Source of the DNA: Pseudomonas putida
Lineage (GTDB): Bacteria > Pseudomonadota > Gammaproteobacteria > Pseudomonadales > Pseudomonadaceae
NCBI RefSeq assembly: GCF_005080685.1
Contig: NZ_CP039371.1
Span: 2,108,001-2,172,000, forward strand
Reading direction: 5' to 3'
Length of the DNA: 64,000 bases
Shown here: piece by piece, positions 1 through 9,707 of the stretch
How positions within the stretch are numbered: position 1 is the first letter of the stretch
Layout: each line of letters begins with the position of its first letter
The notes under the pieces: generated by a model
Databases searched by the model: none
What the model was told of the DNA's origin: nothing
Seen by the model: the letters and a program-made list of their open reading frames with translations, nothing else
Position numbers and translations under genes: made by a program

Positions 1-422
1 GTCGGCAGGCCCATTTCAGCCAGGTCCAGCAGCAGTTTGCGGCCGATGTGCAGGCCGTCCTGGATTTTGAAGGAGTCGTCCAGGTACGGGTCGTTGATCA
101 GGCCTTTCCAGCCCACGGTGGTGCGCGGTTTTTCGAAGTACACGCGCATCACCAGGTACAGGGTGTCGGAAACTTCTTCGGCGAGTGCCTTGAGGCGCTC
201 GGCGTACTCGTGAGCCGCCTTGATGTCGTGGATGGAGCAGGGGCCGACCACCACGAACAGGCGATGGTCCTTGCCATCGAGGATATTGCGCACCACTTCA
301 CGGCCAGCCGTTACGGTCTGCAGGGCCTTGGCGCTCAGGGGAAGTTCGTGCTTGAGCTGATCGGGGGTGATCAAGGTCTCGTTGGAGGCAACGTTAAGGT
401 CGTCGATCGGTAAATCAGCCAT
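1..422 (-). CDS. aroF: 3-deoxy-7-phosphoheptulonate (DAHP) synthase, class I, partial
   Basis: Catalyses the first step of the shikimate pathway, condensing phosphoenolpyruvate with erythrose 4-phosphate in the cytoplasm. Only the first 140 codons are in the window; the gene runs off the left edge. The translation from ATG at 422 begins MADLPIDDLN and contains the class I motif VVVGPCSIHD (metal-binding Cys) followed by YLVMRVYFEKPRTTVGWKG, which carries PEP-site residues. The family is about 350 aa. The symbol rests on neighbourhood with usp-cysB-cysH in P. putida; which allosteric class (Tyr or Phe sensitive) applies cannot be told from this piece. Confidence 0.9.
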   Translation of the reverse strand, partial: MADLPIDDLNVASNETLITPDQLKHELPLSAKALQTVTAGREVVRNILDGKDHRLFVVVGPCSIHDIKAAHEYAERLKALAEEVSDTLYLVMRVYFEKPRTTVGWKGLINDPYLDDSFKIQDGLHIGRKLLLDLAEMGLP

Positions 423-689
423 CGTGTTACTCGTCAGGTCACGGGTGCCGGCCGCCAGCAATCCCCGTGCGGCCCAGCAGCAAGAATGTTCGCAGCGGGG
501 AGCGGAACCTTAGCGCGTTACAGGGGTGGCGACAATGGGTTGGGCCTGCTCCACGTAGGGATTTTCCCTGGCCTTGGGTATTTGTGTGCAGGTTGCGCGT
601 TGCTGGTGCGCGGAAAAGAAGTTTTTCACGGATTGTGAGGGGTTGGGCTTGGCTTGGCTTGGCATTTAGATCGTGAGCGGATCCATTGT
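423..689. other. Intergenic region upstream of DAHP synthase
   Basis: About 270 bases without a convincing gene. Short open frames here have no ribosome binding site and no recognisable product. The promoter of the minus-strand DAHP synthase should lie here, but I see no clear -35/-10 pair. From 690 the sequence becomes the left arm of a long inverted repeat. Confidence 0.5.
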
Positions 690-769
690 GTGTAGCGGCG
701 CTACTGGCCCCTTCCGCCTTTACGGCGGGTCCCTTTTTTCTTGGAAAAAGGGACGCAAAACCGCTCGCT

Positions 770-2077
770 GGTATGACTCACCCACATGGGTTACAAATCA
801 GTTCACGCACATAGGTAACAGTTTTTAACTGGCAGGGTCGGTTTTTCGAGGATCTGACCATGCCTTGGCGAGAGCTGAAACCTATGGACATGAAAACGCT
901 TTTCATCGCGGATTACCTGCAGGGTCCGCCTAGCTTCAGCGCCCTCTGCGAGGCCTACGAGATCAGTCGAAAGACCGGATACAAATGGGTCGAGCGGTAC
1001 GAGAAAGAGGGCCCGGCGGGCCTGGAGGAGCGCAGTCGTCGCCGGCTGACACAAGACTGGGTTGTACCCGTCGCCGTTCGCGGAGGCCATCATCGAGCTG
1101 CGTGGTCAAGGCCAGACGGAGCCTGGACCCAAGAAGATCCAGGCAGCATTGCAGGCGCGTTTTCCCGACCAGGCGCCTCCCTCCAAGACCACGATCTACA
1201 ACATCCTCAAGAAGGCCGAGCTGATCAAACCGCGACGCCTGCGTCAGCGTGTAGCGGTCTATCCCAAGCCATTGGAGAAAGCGGAGTCGCCCAATCAGCT
1301 ATTCACTGCGGACTACAAAGGCCAGTTTCTGACAGGAGCAGGGGTCTGGTGCTATCCGTTGACGATCATGGATCACGCCAGTCGCTTCTTGCTTGCGTGC
1401 CACAGCATGGCCAACACGAACTTCCTGGAGACACAGGCTGTGTTCGCTGAGGTCTTTCGCGAAAACGGGCTACCTGAACGTATCCGAACCGATAACGGCG
1501 TGCCGTTTGCGAGTAAAGGACGCGCAGGCCTCTCCCAGCTGTCCATTTGGTGGCTGCGCCTGGGCATCATTCCTGAACGTATTGCGCCTGGCAGGCCGGA
1601 GCAAAATGGTCGGCACGAGCGTATGCACCGGACACTCAAAAGTACGCTTCCATCCCCGCCTGCAGTGGCTTGGAAGGCTCAACAGCGGCACTTCGACCGC
1701 TTTCGGCAACACTACAATTACGAGCGATTGCACGAAGCGCTGAAGCAGAAAACGCCGGCGTCCTGTTATCAGCCTTCGCCACGCCCGTTTCCGGAGCAAC
1801 TACCCGAAATGACTTACCCCAGTCATATCGAGAGCCTGCAAGCTGATTGTAGTGGCATCGTCAACCGCCGGGGTTTGAGGATCTATGTAGGTTATGTGCT
1901 CAAGCACCAGACCATTGGGCTGGAGCGGGTCGGGGATGGGGTGTGGGATGTTATTTTCGGCCCAATCATTCTCGGCAGGGTCGATGAGCGAGAAGCCGAT
2001 GATGGTTATGTAAGACTTCAGGTGTTGTCACCTATGTGAACGAACTTTTGTGTAACCCATGAGGGTGACCCGTACAT
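770..2077 (+). mobile_element. IS481-family insertion sequence (~1.3 kb)
   Basis: A DDE transposase gene is bounded by imperfect inverted repeats of about 43 bp: 778-820 on the left and 2026-2068 on the right, sharing TCACCC, ATGGGTTACA, AGTTC, CACATAGGT and ACA blocks. The outer ends probably extend to about 770 and 2077, since the right end reads TGTACGGGTCACCC inward and IS481 ends usually start with TG. The transposase stop lies inside the right repeat. A possible GCT target duplication flanks the element but is too short to be sure. It inserted into the left arm of the inverted repeat described separately. Confidence 0.8.
860..2039 (+). pseudogene. IS481-family transposase, frameshifted
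   Basis: Residues from ATG 860 give a helix-turn-helix region (FSALCEAYEISRKTGYKW, then LEERSRR). The reading frame then shifts near 1046-1049, and the catalytic rve domain continues to 2039. That domain shows the DDE triad: Asp in FTADYKG, Asp in RIRTDNG and Glu in RPEQNGRHERMH. Joined, the protein would be about 390 aa, normal for the family. Going from frame 2 to frame 3 needs one extra base in the DNA. IS481 transposases are normally single open frames, so I read this as an inactivating insertion rather than programmed frameshifting. Confidence 0.8.
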
Positions 2078-2408
2078 GCTCCTGCATCCGGCCCTCCGCT
2101 GCGCTACGGGTCCCCTCGCTACGGCGCCTTCCGGGCCCGCGCGGCCTACGACTTGCTTCGCAAGTCTACATCTCGCGCCTTCGGCTACGCCGAAGGGTGC
2201 TGCGCACCTGGCCCTACAGGCGCCTACGCTCGGCCTCCTGACGTCGCGAAGTTAGGGGCGGCGCCTGCAATGGCGTTATCTTCGAAAGAGACACCGCGCT
2301 ATCCGCTACAACACAAAGCGATAGGTAAACCGCGAGAGCGCAGCGATTCGCCTGCCGTTGCTCTGGCTTTTGATCTGCTCTTGATCTTGCTGTTGATCTT
2401 GATCTACC

Positions 2409-2658
2409 CGCGACCTCAGGAGGCCGAGCGTAGGCGGCTGGAGGGCCAGGTGCGCAGCACCCTCCGGCAGAGCCGGAGGCGCGAGATGTAGACTTGCGCA
2501 GCAAGTCGTAGGCCGCGCGGGCCCGCAAGCCGCCGTAGCGAGGGAACCCCGAAGCGCAGCGTAGGGGCCGTATGTGGGAGCAGGCGGTTTTGCGCTCCTT
2601 TGTCCAAGAACAAAGGAGCCCGCTGTAAAGGCGGAAGGGGCCGGTAGCGCCGCTACAC
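2409..2658. repeat. Right arm of the ~250-bp inverted repeat
   Basis: Intact arm complementary to 690-769 plus 2078-2249. The spacer between arms (about 2250-2408) holds a low-complexity run rich in TTGATCTTG-like units around 2365-2405. No protein is convincing: short open frames occur on both strands of each arm only because the arms are mirror images and GC rich. Likely a lineage-specific dispersed intergenic element; copies elsewhere could not be looked for. Confidence 0.7.
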
Positions 2659-2905
2659 CCCTCGGATCAACCATCCAATCCCAAAGCCAAGACCCAATCC
2701 CAAGACCCATAGCCGAGCCCCACTAACCCGTGAAGAACCAAAAAAGAAGCATGAAACAGCGCGCTAGACCCCCTGTCCAGCCTCCCAGAGCCGCCTCGCC
2801 TGACCCTCGCCAGCCCGCGTCGCCAGCGGCTGGACGGCAAGGCGGGTGCGCGGCGCGCTGCTAAGCTGAAGCTTGCTCTGTCGTCGCGACAGCCGAGGAG
2901 GTCGA
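2659..2905. other. Intergenic stretch before the universal stress gene
   Basis: No gene seen. Bases 2670-2715 carry a loose repeat of CCAATCCCAA/AGACCCA units. The ribosome binding site GAGGAGG at 2896-2902 belongs to the downstream gene. Confidence 0.4.
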
Positions 2906-3403
2906 ATGATTCGTTCCATGTTGTACGCCACCGACCTCGGGGTGTACGCACCCTTCGTCATGCAGCATGCCCTGGCCCTGGCGCGCACTTTCGGCGCCGA
3001 GCTCTACGTGATCCACGCCGTGGAGCCGATGGGGCAGTTCGCCGAATCGTTGCTGCAGAGCTATCTCGACGAGCAGACGCTGGATGAGCTGCACAGCGAA
3101 GGCGTCAATACCGTCATGGCCAACATCGAGCAGCGTGTGCTCGAGAATTTTCGCGAAGAGCTGGGCGAGGAGGCTGACCTGGCATTGATCAAGGCCGTGC
3201 GCGTGCGTCAGGGCGATCCGGCCCAGGTCATCCTCGAGCAGGCGCAGCGCCTGGCGGTCGACCTGATGATCTTTGGCAGCCACAGCGCGGGGGCGGGCGC
3301 TGACGTGCCGATTGGGCGCACGGCGGTGCGCTTGCTGCAGCTGTCACCCGTACCGGTTTACATGGTGCCGTTGGCTCAGCATCTCGGGCGCAGGAAAGCG
3401 TGA
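2906..3403 (+). CDS. Universal stress protein (UspA family)
   Basis: A 165-aa single-domain Usp protein, expected to be a cytoplasmic dimer involved in stress survival. It starts MIRSMLYATDLG (Usp N-terminal beta strand and Asp) and ends with a GSHSAG...IGRTAVRLL...VPVYMVP segment. That segment corresponds to the usual G-x2-G-x9-G(S/T) nucleotide-binding motif, but here the second Gly is shifted (GSHSAG) and the final GS is GR, so ATP binding is uncertain. ATG 2906 was preferred over an upstream in-frame codon because GAGGAGGTCGA precedes it. It stands alone, 134 bp before cysB. Confidence 0.85.
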   Translation: MIRSMLYATDLGVYAPFVMQHALALARTFGAELYVIHAVEPMGQFAESLLQSYLDEQTLDELHSEGVNTVMANIEQRVLENFREELGEEADLALIKAVRVRQGDPAQVILEQAQRLAVDLMIFGSHSAGAGADVPIGRTAVRLLQLSPVPVYMVPLAQHLGRRKA

Positions 3404-3429
3404 AGCCTGGTGTGGGAAAAGTCCGGCAC

Positions 3430-4512
<1,083 letters not shown>

Positions 4513-4524
4513 TTCAGAATTGCC

Positions 4525-4647
4525 GGGGCCGCTTGGCGGCCCTTTCGCGACACAAGGCCGCTCCCACAAGTACAGCGCTGCAAATGAATGCTGCATGGTA
4601 CCTGTGGGAGCGGCCTTGTGTCGCGAAAGGGCTGCGAAGCGGCCCCA
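4525..4647. repeat. REP doublet between cysB and cysH
   Basis: Two REP elements in inverted orientation: GGCCGCTTGGCGGCCC...CGCGACACAAGGCCGCTCCCAC and its mirror CTGTGGGAGCGGCCTTGTGTCGCG. They lie between convergent genes, where such BIMEs often act as transcription end and mRNA-stabilising structures. Confidence 0.8.
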
Positions 4648-4653
4648 GCTATT

Positions 4654-5388
4654 TCAAGCCTTACTGATCAAGTTGCCGGCGTGCAGCCCGCATTCCTTCT
4701 GCGTCGACTCTTCCCACCACCAGCGGCCCTCGCGCTCGTGCTGGTTCGGCAGCACTGGGCGGGTGCATGGCTCGCAGCCGATGCTGATGAAGCCGCGCTC
4801 GTGCAGGCTGTTGTAGGGCAGTTCGAGCATGCGGATATAACCCCAGACTTCCTCGCTGGTCATCTGCGCCAAGGGATTGAACTTGTACAGGGTGCGCTCG
4901 GGCGTGGAGAAGGCGCTGTCGATCTCCAGTGCCGCTACCTGGCTGCGGGTGCCAGGACTCTGGTCGCGACGCTGGCCGGTGGCCCAGGCGCTGACGGTGG
5001 CGAGCTTGCGTCGCAGTGGTTCGATCTTGCGGATACCGCAGCACTCGCCGTGGCCGTCCTTGTAGAAGCTGAACAGGCCCTTGTCCTTGACGAACGGATC
5101 GAGCTTGGCGCGGTCGGGGCTGAGGATCTCGATCGGCAGGTTGTACTGCTCGCGGACCTTGTCGATGAAACGATAGGTCTCCGGGTGCAGGCGGCCGGTG
5201 TCGAGGCTGAAGACCTTGACCTGCTTGTTGAGTTTCCAGGCCATGTCGATCAGCACCACGTCCTCGGCGCCGCTGAAGGAGATCCACAGGTCGTCGCCGA
5301 AGTGTTCGAAGGCGAGCTTGAGGATGTCCTGCGGGGACTTGTTGGCATAGGTCACGGCGAGGGCGGCGACGTCGAAGGGTTGGCTCAT
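4654..5388 (-). CDS. cysH: Adenylyl-sulfate (APS) reductase
   Basis: Reduces adenosine 5'-phosphosulfate to sulfite with thioredoxin, in assimilatory sulfate reduction. The 244-aa protein has the PAPS-reductase fold ([11 protein letters not shown]-loop-like) and the four [4Fe-4S] cysteines that mark APS-specific enzymes: Cys116-Cys117 (GECCGIRK) and Cys205-Cys208 (CEPC). The catalytic Cys233 lies in the C-terminal ECGLH motif. It is slightly shorter at the N-terminus than the P. aeruginosa enzyme. Monocistronic; convergent with its presumed activator cysB. Confidence 0.95.
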   Translation of the reverse strand: MSQPFDVAALAVTYANKSPQDILKLAFEHFGDDLWISFSGAEDVVLIDMAWKLNKQVKVFSLDTGRLHPETYRFIDKVREQYNLPIEILSPDRAKLDPFVKDKGLFSFYKDGHGECCGIRKIEPLRRKLATVSAWATGQRRDQSPGTRSQVAALEIDSAFSTPERTLYKFNPLAQMTSEEVWGYIRMLELPYNSLHERGFISIGCEPCTRPVLPNQHEREGRWWWEESTQKECGLHAGNLISKA

Positions 5389-5470
5389 CAGGCGGTTTCC
5401 ATCTTGGCTGTGGCGCTGTGCGCTCGTAATGGAGTGATGGTAACAAAAAATGGCGAGGTAGACCGCGTCG

Positions 5471-5614
5471 TCTGCTTCGCGGGCAAGCCCGCTCCTACAG
5501 GATTTTCACCGCTGTCAGGGCCGGCGCCGTACCTGTAGGAGCGGGTTTACCCGCGAACACCGGCGAAGCCGGTACCATGCACCGCGGTGTCTGCTTCGCG
5601 GGCAAGCCTGCTCC
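5471..5614. repeat. Three REP elements between pabB and cysH
   Basis: Copies at 5471-5500, 5532-5572 (opposite orientation) and 5590-5614, each built on GCGGGCAAGCCCGCTCC or GCGGGTTTACCCGC. They lie just downstream of pabB and upstream of cysH. No gene is present. Confidence 0.8.
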
Positions 5615-5642
5615 AGGTGCGGCGCGAAGCAGACGGCACTGT

Positions 5643-6986
5643 TTAGAGCTTCTGCAACGTCTCCATCAACACCCGCACCTTGGCGATCGACTCTTCATAC
5701 TCGGCTTCCCAGTTCGAGTCGGCCACCACTGCACCGCCGCCCCAGCAACTGACCTGGCCGTCCTTGACCAGCAGGCTGCGGATGGCAATCGAGCTGTCCA
5801 TCTCGCCGCGCACGTCCACATACAGCAGTGAACCGCAGTACAGGGCCCGGCGGCTCGGCTCGAGTTCGTCGATGATCTGCATGGCACGGATCTTCGGGGC
5901 GCCGGTGATCGAGCCGCCAGGAAAGCTGTCGCCGATCAGGTCCAGGGCGTCGCGGCCTTCGGCCAAATGCCCGGTGATGCTGCTGACCAGGTGATGGACG
6001 TTGGGGTAGCTCTCCAGGCTGAACAGCTCCGGCACCTTCACCGAGCCGATCTCGCAGGTGCGCCCCAGGTCGTTGCGCAGCAGGTCGACGATCATCAGGT
6101 TTTCCGAGCGATCCTTGGGGCTGTGGCGCAGCTCCTCGGCGTTGCGCGCATCTTCGACCGGGTCGCTGGAGCGCGGGCGGGTTCCCTTGATCGGGCGGGT
6201 TTCCACCTGGCGCTGGCTGACGCGAATGAAGCGTTCTGGCGAGAAGCTCAGCAAGGCGCTGCCATCGGCCAGTTGCTGGTAGCCGGAGAAGGGCGTCGGG
6301 CAGGCCTTGCGCAGGGCTTGGTAGGCCCGCCAGGGGTCGCCCTGGCAGGGTGCGCGAAAGCGCTGCGTGAGGTTGATCTGATAGCAGTCGCCAGCCTGGA
6401 TGTAGCGTTGTACCTGATCGAAAGCGGCACGGTATTGCGCGGGCTGCAGGTCGCCGCGCATGGCGTCGAGCAGGCGAAAATCGCCGGTGGTGGTGGCCTC
6501 GTCGGCGTCGAACAGGGCAATCAGGCGCTGGCGCTCGTGGTTTGCCAAGCTGGGGTGGAACACCAGTTGGCTGGTGGCGTGCTGGTGGTCGCTGATCAGC
6601 GCCCAGGCGTACAGGCCCAGTTGCGCCTCCGCCAGGCCAAGGTCGTCGATGGCAAGGCTCGGCAACTGCTCCAGGCGCCGGCCGAAGTCGTAGCTGAGGT
6701 AGCCGATCAGGCCGCCGGCAAAGGGCAGCTCGCAGCCTTCGGGCAGTTGCGCCTCGCCCAGTTGCGCCAGGGCCGCGCGCAGGCGCTCGAGGAACTCACG
6801 GCCGCCTTCGCCGGGTTGGGCCTGCAGATGCTCCAGCGGCCAGGCACTGAGCAGGTCGAAGCGCCCTCGCTCGGCGCCGGGACGAGCGCTGTCGAGCAGG
6901 ATCGCGCCGGGCGCCTGGCGCAGTCGGGCGAAGAAGGCGGCGGGGTCGGGTTGGTAGGGCAGGGGGTGAAGCGTGGAGGTCGGCAT
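5643..6986 (-). CDS. pabB: Aminodeoxychorismate synthase component I (PabB)
   Basis: Makes 4-amino-4-deoxychorismate from chorismate for folate synthesis, using ammonia from a PabA-type glutaminase subunit. The 447 aa comprise an N-terminal anthranilate-synthase-like half and a C-terminal chorismate-binding half. Lys267 in PIKGTRPR is the residue that forms the covalent intermediate in PabB enzymes and separates them from TrpE. GSITGAPK (358-365) and the EAEYEES stretch are the chorismate/Mg signature. No pabA is adjacent, as is usual in Pseudomonas. Start ATG 6986. Confidence 0.9.
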   Translation of the reverse strand: MPTSTLHPLPYQPDPAAFFARLRQAPGAILLDSARPGAERGRFDLLSAWPLEHLQAQPGEGGREFLERLRAALAQLGEAQLPEGCELPFAGGLIGYLSYDFGRRLEQLPSLAIDDLGLAEAQLGLYAWALISDHQHATSQLVFHPSLANHERQRLIALFDADEATTTGDFRLLDAMRGDLQPAQYRAAFDQVQRYIQAGDCYQINLTQRFRAPCQGDPWRAYQALRKACPTPFSGYQQLADGSALLSFSPERFIRVSQRQVETRPIKGTRPRSSDPVEDARNAEELRHSPKDRSENLMIVDLLRNDLGRTCEIGSVKVPELFSLESYPNVHHLVSSITGHLAEGRDALDLIGDSFPGGSITGAPKIRAMQIIDELEPSRRALYCGSLLYVDVRGEMDSSIAIRSLLVKDGQVSCWGGGAVVADSNWEAEYEESIAKVRVLMETLQKL

Positions 6987-7054
6987 CAGTGTGGACGGCG
7001 ATGTAAAAGCGAGGAGGGCGATTGTAGACCTGTGAGGGGGATGCGCCTAGCGTC

Positions 7055-7157
7055 ATGGGGCCGCTTCGCGGCCCAATCGCGACACAAGGCCGCTCCCACA
7101 GGTATCGAATGGGCCGGTCGATTCGGTTCCTGTGGGGGCGGCGGTTCGGCGCCCCCG
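7055..7157. repeat. REP doublet between pabB and the ATP-grasp gene
   Basis: A REP at 7056-7101 (GGCCGCTTCGCGGCCC, then AAGGCCGCTCCCACAG) is followed by an inverted, diverged copy at 7129-7157 (CTGTGGGGGCGGCGGTTCGG). The latter lies just beyond the stop of the 7187-8167 gene. Confidence 0.7.
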
Positions 7158-7186
7158 ACTTGTCCTGCGAATGGGGCGGTGCAGGT

Positions 7187-8167
7187 TTAGCGCGGTTGCA
7201 CGTGCCCGAACAGCCCTTGGGCGACCCGCACGCGCTGGTCGGCATCCTCGGTCACGCCTTCCTTGGCCAAGGCCTCCAGGTGGGCCTCGATGGCGTGGGT
7301 GCGCTGGGTCAGGCCACAGTCGTTGGCGATCTGGATGTTCAGGCCGGGGCGGGCGTTGAGCTCGAGGATCAGCGGGCCCTTGTCCTGGTCCAGCACCATG
7401 TCCACGCCGATGTAGCCCAGCCCGCACAGCTCGTAGCAACTGGCAGCCAGCTTCATGAAACCGTCCCAGTTCGGCAGTTGCACGCCGTCCACCGCGTTGG
7501 TGGTGTCCGGGTGCTTGCTGATGATGCGGTTGAGCCAGGTGCCGCGCAGGGTGACGCCGGTGGCCAGGTCGACACCCACGCCGATGGCGCCCTGGTGCAG
7601 GTTGGCCTTGCCGCCGGACTGGCGGGTCGGCAGGCGCAGCATGGCCATGACCGGGTAGCCCATCAGCACGATGATGCGGATGTCCGGCACGCCTTCGTAG
7701 CTGATGCTCTTGAAGATCTGGTCCGGGGTCACCCGGTACTCGATCAGTGCCCGGTCACGATGCCCGCCCAGCGAATAGAGGCCGGTGAGGATGCTGGAGA
7801 TCTGGTGCTCGATCTCCTCGTGGCTGATGATCTTGCCCGAGACCGTGCGGTAGTTGTCCTCGAAGCGGTCGGCGATGACCATGATGCCGTCACCGCCAGC
7901 GCCCTGCGCAGGCTTGATGACGAAATCGTTGCGCCCGCCGATGATCTCGTCGAGCTTCTCGATCTGCTTTTCAGTCTCGATGATGCCGTACATCTCCGGC
8001 ACGTGGATGCCGGCCGCGAGCGCACGCTCCTTGGTGATGATCTTGTCGTCGACGATCGGGTACAGGTTGCGCTTGTTGTACTTCAGGACATAGTCCGCGT
8101 TGCGCCGGTTGATACCCATGATGCCCCGGGCCTCCAGGGCTTTCCACGTCTTGATCAGGCCAAACAT
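7187..8167 (-). CDS. RimK-related ATP-grasp alpha-L-glutamate ligase-like protein
   Basis: 326-aa ATP-grasp enzyme of the RimK-related group, expected to form amide bonds between a carboxylate and an amino acid using ATP. ATP-grasp elements visible: DFVIKPAQGAGGDGI (ATP-lid Lys and Gly-rich loop), GHRDRALIEYRVTP, and the C-terminal LILELNARPGLNIQIAN, where Glu and Asn bind Mg-ATP. ATG 8167 overlaps the TGA of the upstream 7TM gene, so the two are translationally coupled. The partner genes (inactive transglutaminase/7TM, retropepsin-like protease) form a conserved set noted in comparative genomics of amidoligases (Iyer and colleagues, Aravind group). The substrate is unknown. Confidence 0.85.
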   Translation of the reverse strand: MFGLIKTWKALEARGIMGINRRNADYVLKYNKRNLYPIVDDKIITKERALAAGIHVPEMYGIIETEKQIEKLDEIIGGRNDFVIKPAQGAGGDGIMVIADRFEDNYRTVSGKIISHEEIEHQISSILTGLYSLGGHRDRALIEYRVTPDQIFKSISYEGVPDIRIIVLMGYPVMAMLRLPTRQSGGKANLHQGAIGVGVDLATGVTLRGTWLNRIISKHPDTTNAVDGVQLPNWDGFMKLAASCYELCGLGYIGVDMVLDQDKGPLILELNARPGLNIQIANDCGLTQRTHAIEAHLEALAKEGVTEDADQRVRVAQGLFGHVQPR

Positions 8168-9702
8168 CAGACGTCAGCCTTTTTCACGAATGCCTTGAAG
8201 CGAACGAGCTCGGTCAGGCGGTAGCCGCGGTAGCGACCCATCGCCAGCATGAAGCCCACCAGGATCAGCAATACCGCTGGGAAGGTGAAGACGAAGTAGA
8301 CCAGCTCCGGCACCATCATCAGCAGGTGCGCCAGGGAGGCGGCGAACAGGGTGCCGATGGCCACTTTCATGGCGTGGCCACCACCGCGCTCTTCCCAGGT
8401 GATCGACAGGCGCTCGATGGTCATGGTCAGGATCACCATCGGGAACAGGGCCACCGACAGGCCGCGCTCCAGGCCCAGCTTGTGGCTGAACAGGCTGATG
8501 GCGGCGATCAGCACCACGACGAAGGTCAGTACCACCGACAGGCGCGGCAGCATCTGCAGCTTCAGGTGTTCGAGGTAGGAACGCAGCGACAGGCCCAGGG
8601 CGGTGATGACCGTGAACAGCACGATACCGAAGCCCAGCTGGGTCTCGCGGAAGGCCAGGGCGATCAGTACCGGGGTGAAGGTGCCCAGGGTCTGGATGCC
8701 GATCAGGTTGCGCAGCACCAGGATAACCAGCACGCCGATCGGGATCATCACCATGATCATGAAGGTCTGCTGGGTCTGCAGCGGCAGGCCGTACAGCGAG
8801 TACTCGAGGAAGTCGGCGTCGGTGTTCTCGTCGGTCAGCTTGGCCAGGCGGATGGCGTTCATCTCGCTGTTGTTCATGCTGAAGGTGACGTTGGCCTTCT
8901 TGCCGCCATCGACGGTGATCAGGTTGTCGTCACCGGTCCACCACAGCAGGCGGTCGCTGGGCAGGCCTTGTTCGCCGGTGTCCGGGTTGAAGTACAGCCA
9001 GTCGTTGCCGTTGAAGCTGCGCAGCCACAGCTCAGGGGTTTGCGGGGTGTCGGCCACCAGGCGGATGGTGTGGACCTTTTCCATCGGCACGTGGGCGATC
9101 GACAGCAGCAGGTCGATGACCTGGGCCTTCTTCATCGAGGACGTGTCGCCGGCCAGCAGCAGCTTGACGTTGTCGTCGTTGAGGTTGTTGACCCGCTTGA
9201 TGGTTTCGCTGACGAAGGTCTCGACGTCGGCCGAATGCTGGCGAATCGGCGCCATCAGGGCCTCGGCGGCGATCTTCTCGGGGCCTTCGACAGCCAGGCT
9301 GTCACGGAAGGTCGCGCCCTTGACCGTGGTTTTTTCATTGCTGTAGCGCTTGGTCAGCACCAGGCGGTAGTAGAGGGTCTGGTTGCCGCTGGCGCGGCGC
9401 GCCGACCAGGTCACCTTGCGGTTGCCGTCGGCACGGTTGACGCTCACCCCGTAGTTGTTGGAGATGAAGCTCTCGTTGAGGCTCACGTAGTCACGGTTCA
9501 GCGGCGGTACGAACATCTGCACCTTGACCGGGTCCTTGGAACTGGCGACGAACTCGACCTTGGCGTCGATGTTCCACAGGTCGTCGGTTTCGTCTTCGGT
9601 CACGGGTATGCCGAGGACGAAGATCTGGTAAGCCGTGACCGCCACGCCCAGTAGCACCAGGACGGTGATGAGGACTTTCAGATGGAGGGTAAGAGAGCGC
9701 AT
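8167..9702 (-). CDS. Inactive transglutaminase fused to seven transmembrane helices
   Basis: 511-aa inner-membrane protein. An N-terminal signal anchor (residues ~5-27, VLITVLVLLGVAVTAYQIF) is followed by a periplasmic region (~30-320) with a transglutaminase-like fold, then a C-terminal block of hydrophobic helices (~330-490, for example FMIMVMIPIGVLVILVL and LSVVLTFVVVLIAAISLF). No Cys-His-Asp catalytic set is evident in the transglutaminase part, in agreement with the family name. The gene starts 5 bp after the protease gene and overlaps the ATP-grasp gene by one base, so the three are one operon. It probably presents or binds peptides handled by the ligase and protease; that is inference. 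Confidence 0.82.
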   Translation of the reverse strand: MRSLTLHLKVLITVLVLLGVAVTAYQIFVLGIPVTEDETDDLWNIDAKVEFVASSKDPVKVQMFVPPLNRDYVSLNESFISNNYGVSVNRADGNRKVTWSARRASGNQTLYYRLVLTKRYSNEKTTVKGATFRDSLAVEGPEKIAAEALMAPIRQHSADVETFVSETIKRVNNLNDDNVKLLLAGDTSSMKKAQVIDLLLSIAHVPMEKVHTIRLVADTPQTPELWLRSFNGNDWLYFNPDTGEQGLPSDRLLWWTGDDNLITVDGGKKANVTFSMNNSEMNAIRLAKLTDENTDADFLEYSLYGLPLQTQQTFMIMVMIPIGVLVILVLRNLIGIQTLGTFTPVLIALAFRETQLGFGIVLFTVITALGLSLRSYLEHLKLQMLPRLSVVLTFVVVLIAAISLFSHKLGLERGLSVALFPMVILTMTIERLSITWEERGGGHAMKVAIGTLFAASLAHLLMMVPELVYFVFTFPAVLLILVGFMLAMGRYRGYRLTELVRFKAFVKKADV

Positions 9703-9707
9703 CGGGG

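Larger units (their letters stand above)
690..2249. repeat. Left arm of a ~250-bp inverted repeat, split by an IS element
   Basis: Bases 690-769 and ~2078-2249 together are the reverse complement, with scattered mismatches, of 2409-2658. Shared blocks include GTGTAGCGGCGCTAC at the outer end and CTCGGCCTCCTGA at the inner end. The IS481 element lies between the two pieces. With the IS removed, the junction (ACCGCTCGCT / TGCTCC) rejoins into a sequence matching ACCGCCTGCTCC of the intact right arm. The arm contains many short GC-rich palindromes. Its function is unknown. Confidence 0.75.

Noticed and set aside
1040..1062. Programmed ribosomal frameshift in the transposase
   Set aside because: No slippery heptamer or downstream structure evident, and IS481 enzymes are usually single frame.
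4525..4647. Small noncoding RNA in the cysB-cysH gap
   Set aside because: The structure is fully explained by two inverted REP elements; no promoter or U-run.
5643..7190. Long plus-strand open frames opposite pabB
   Set aside because: Shadows of pabB with no motif; the minus frame has all active-site residues.
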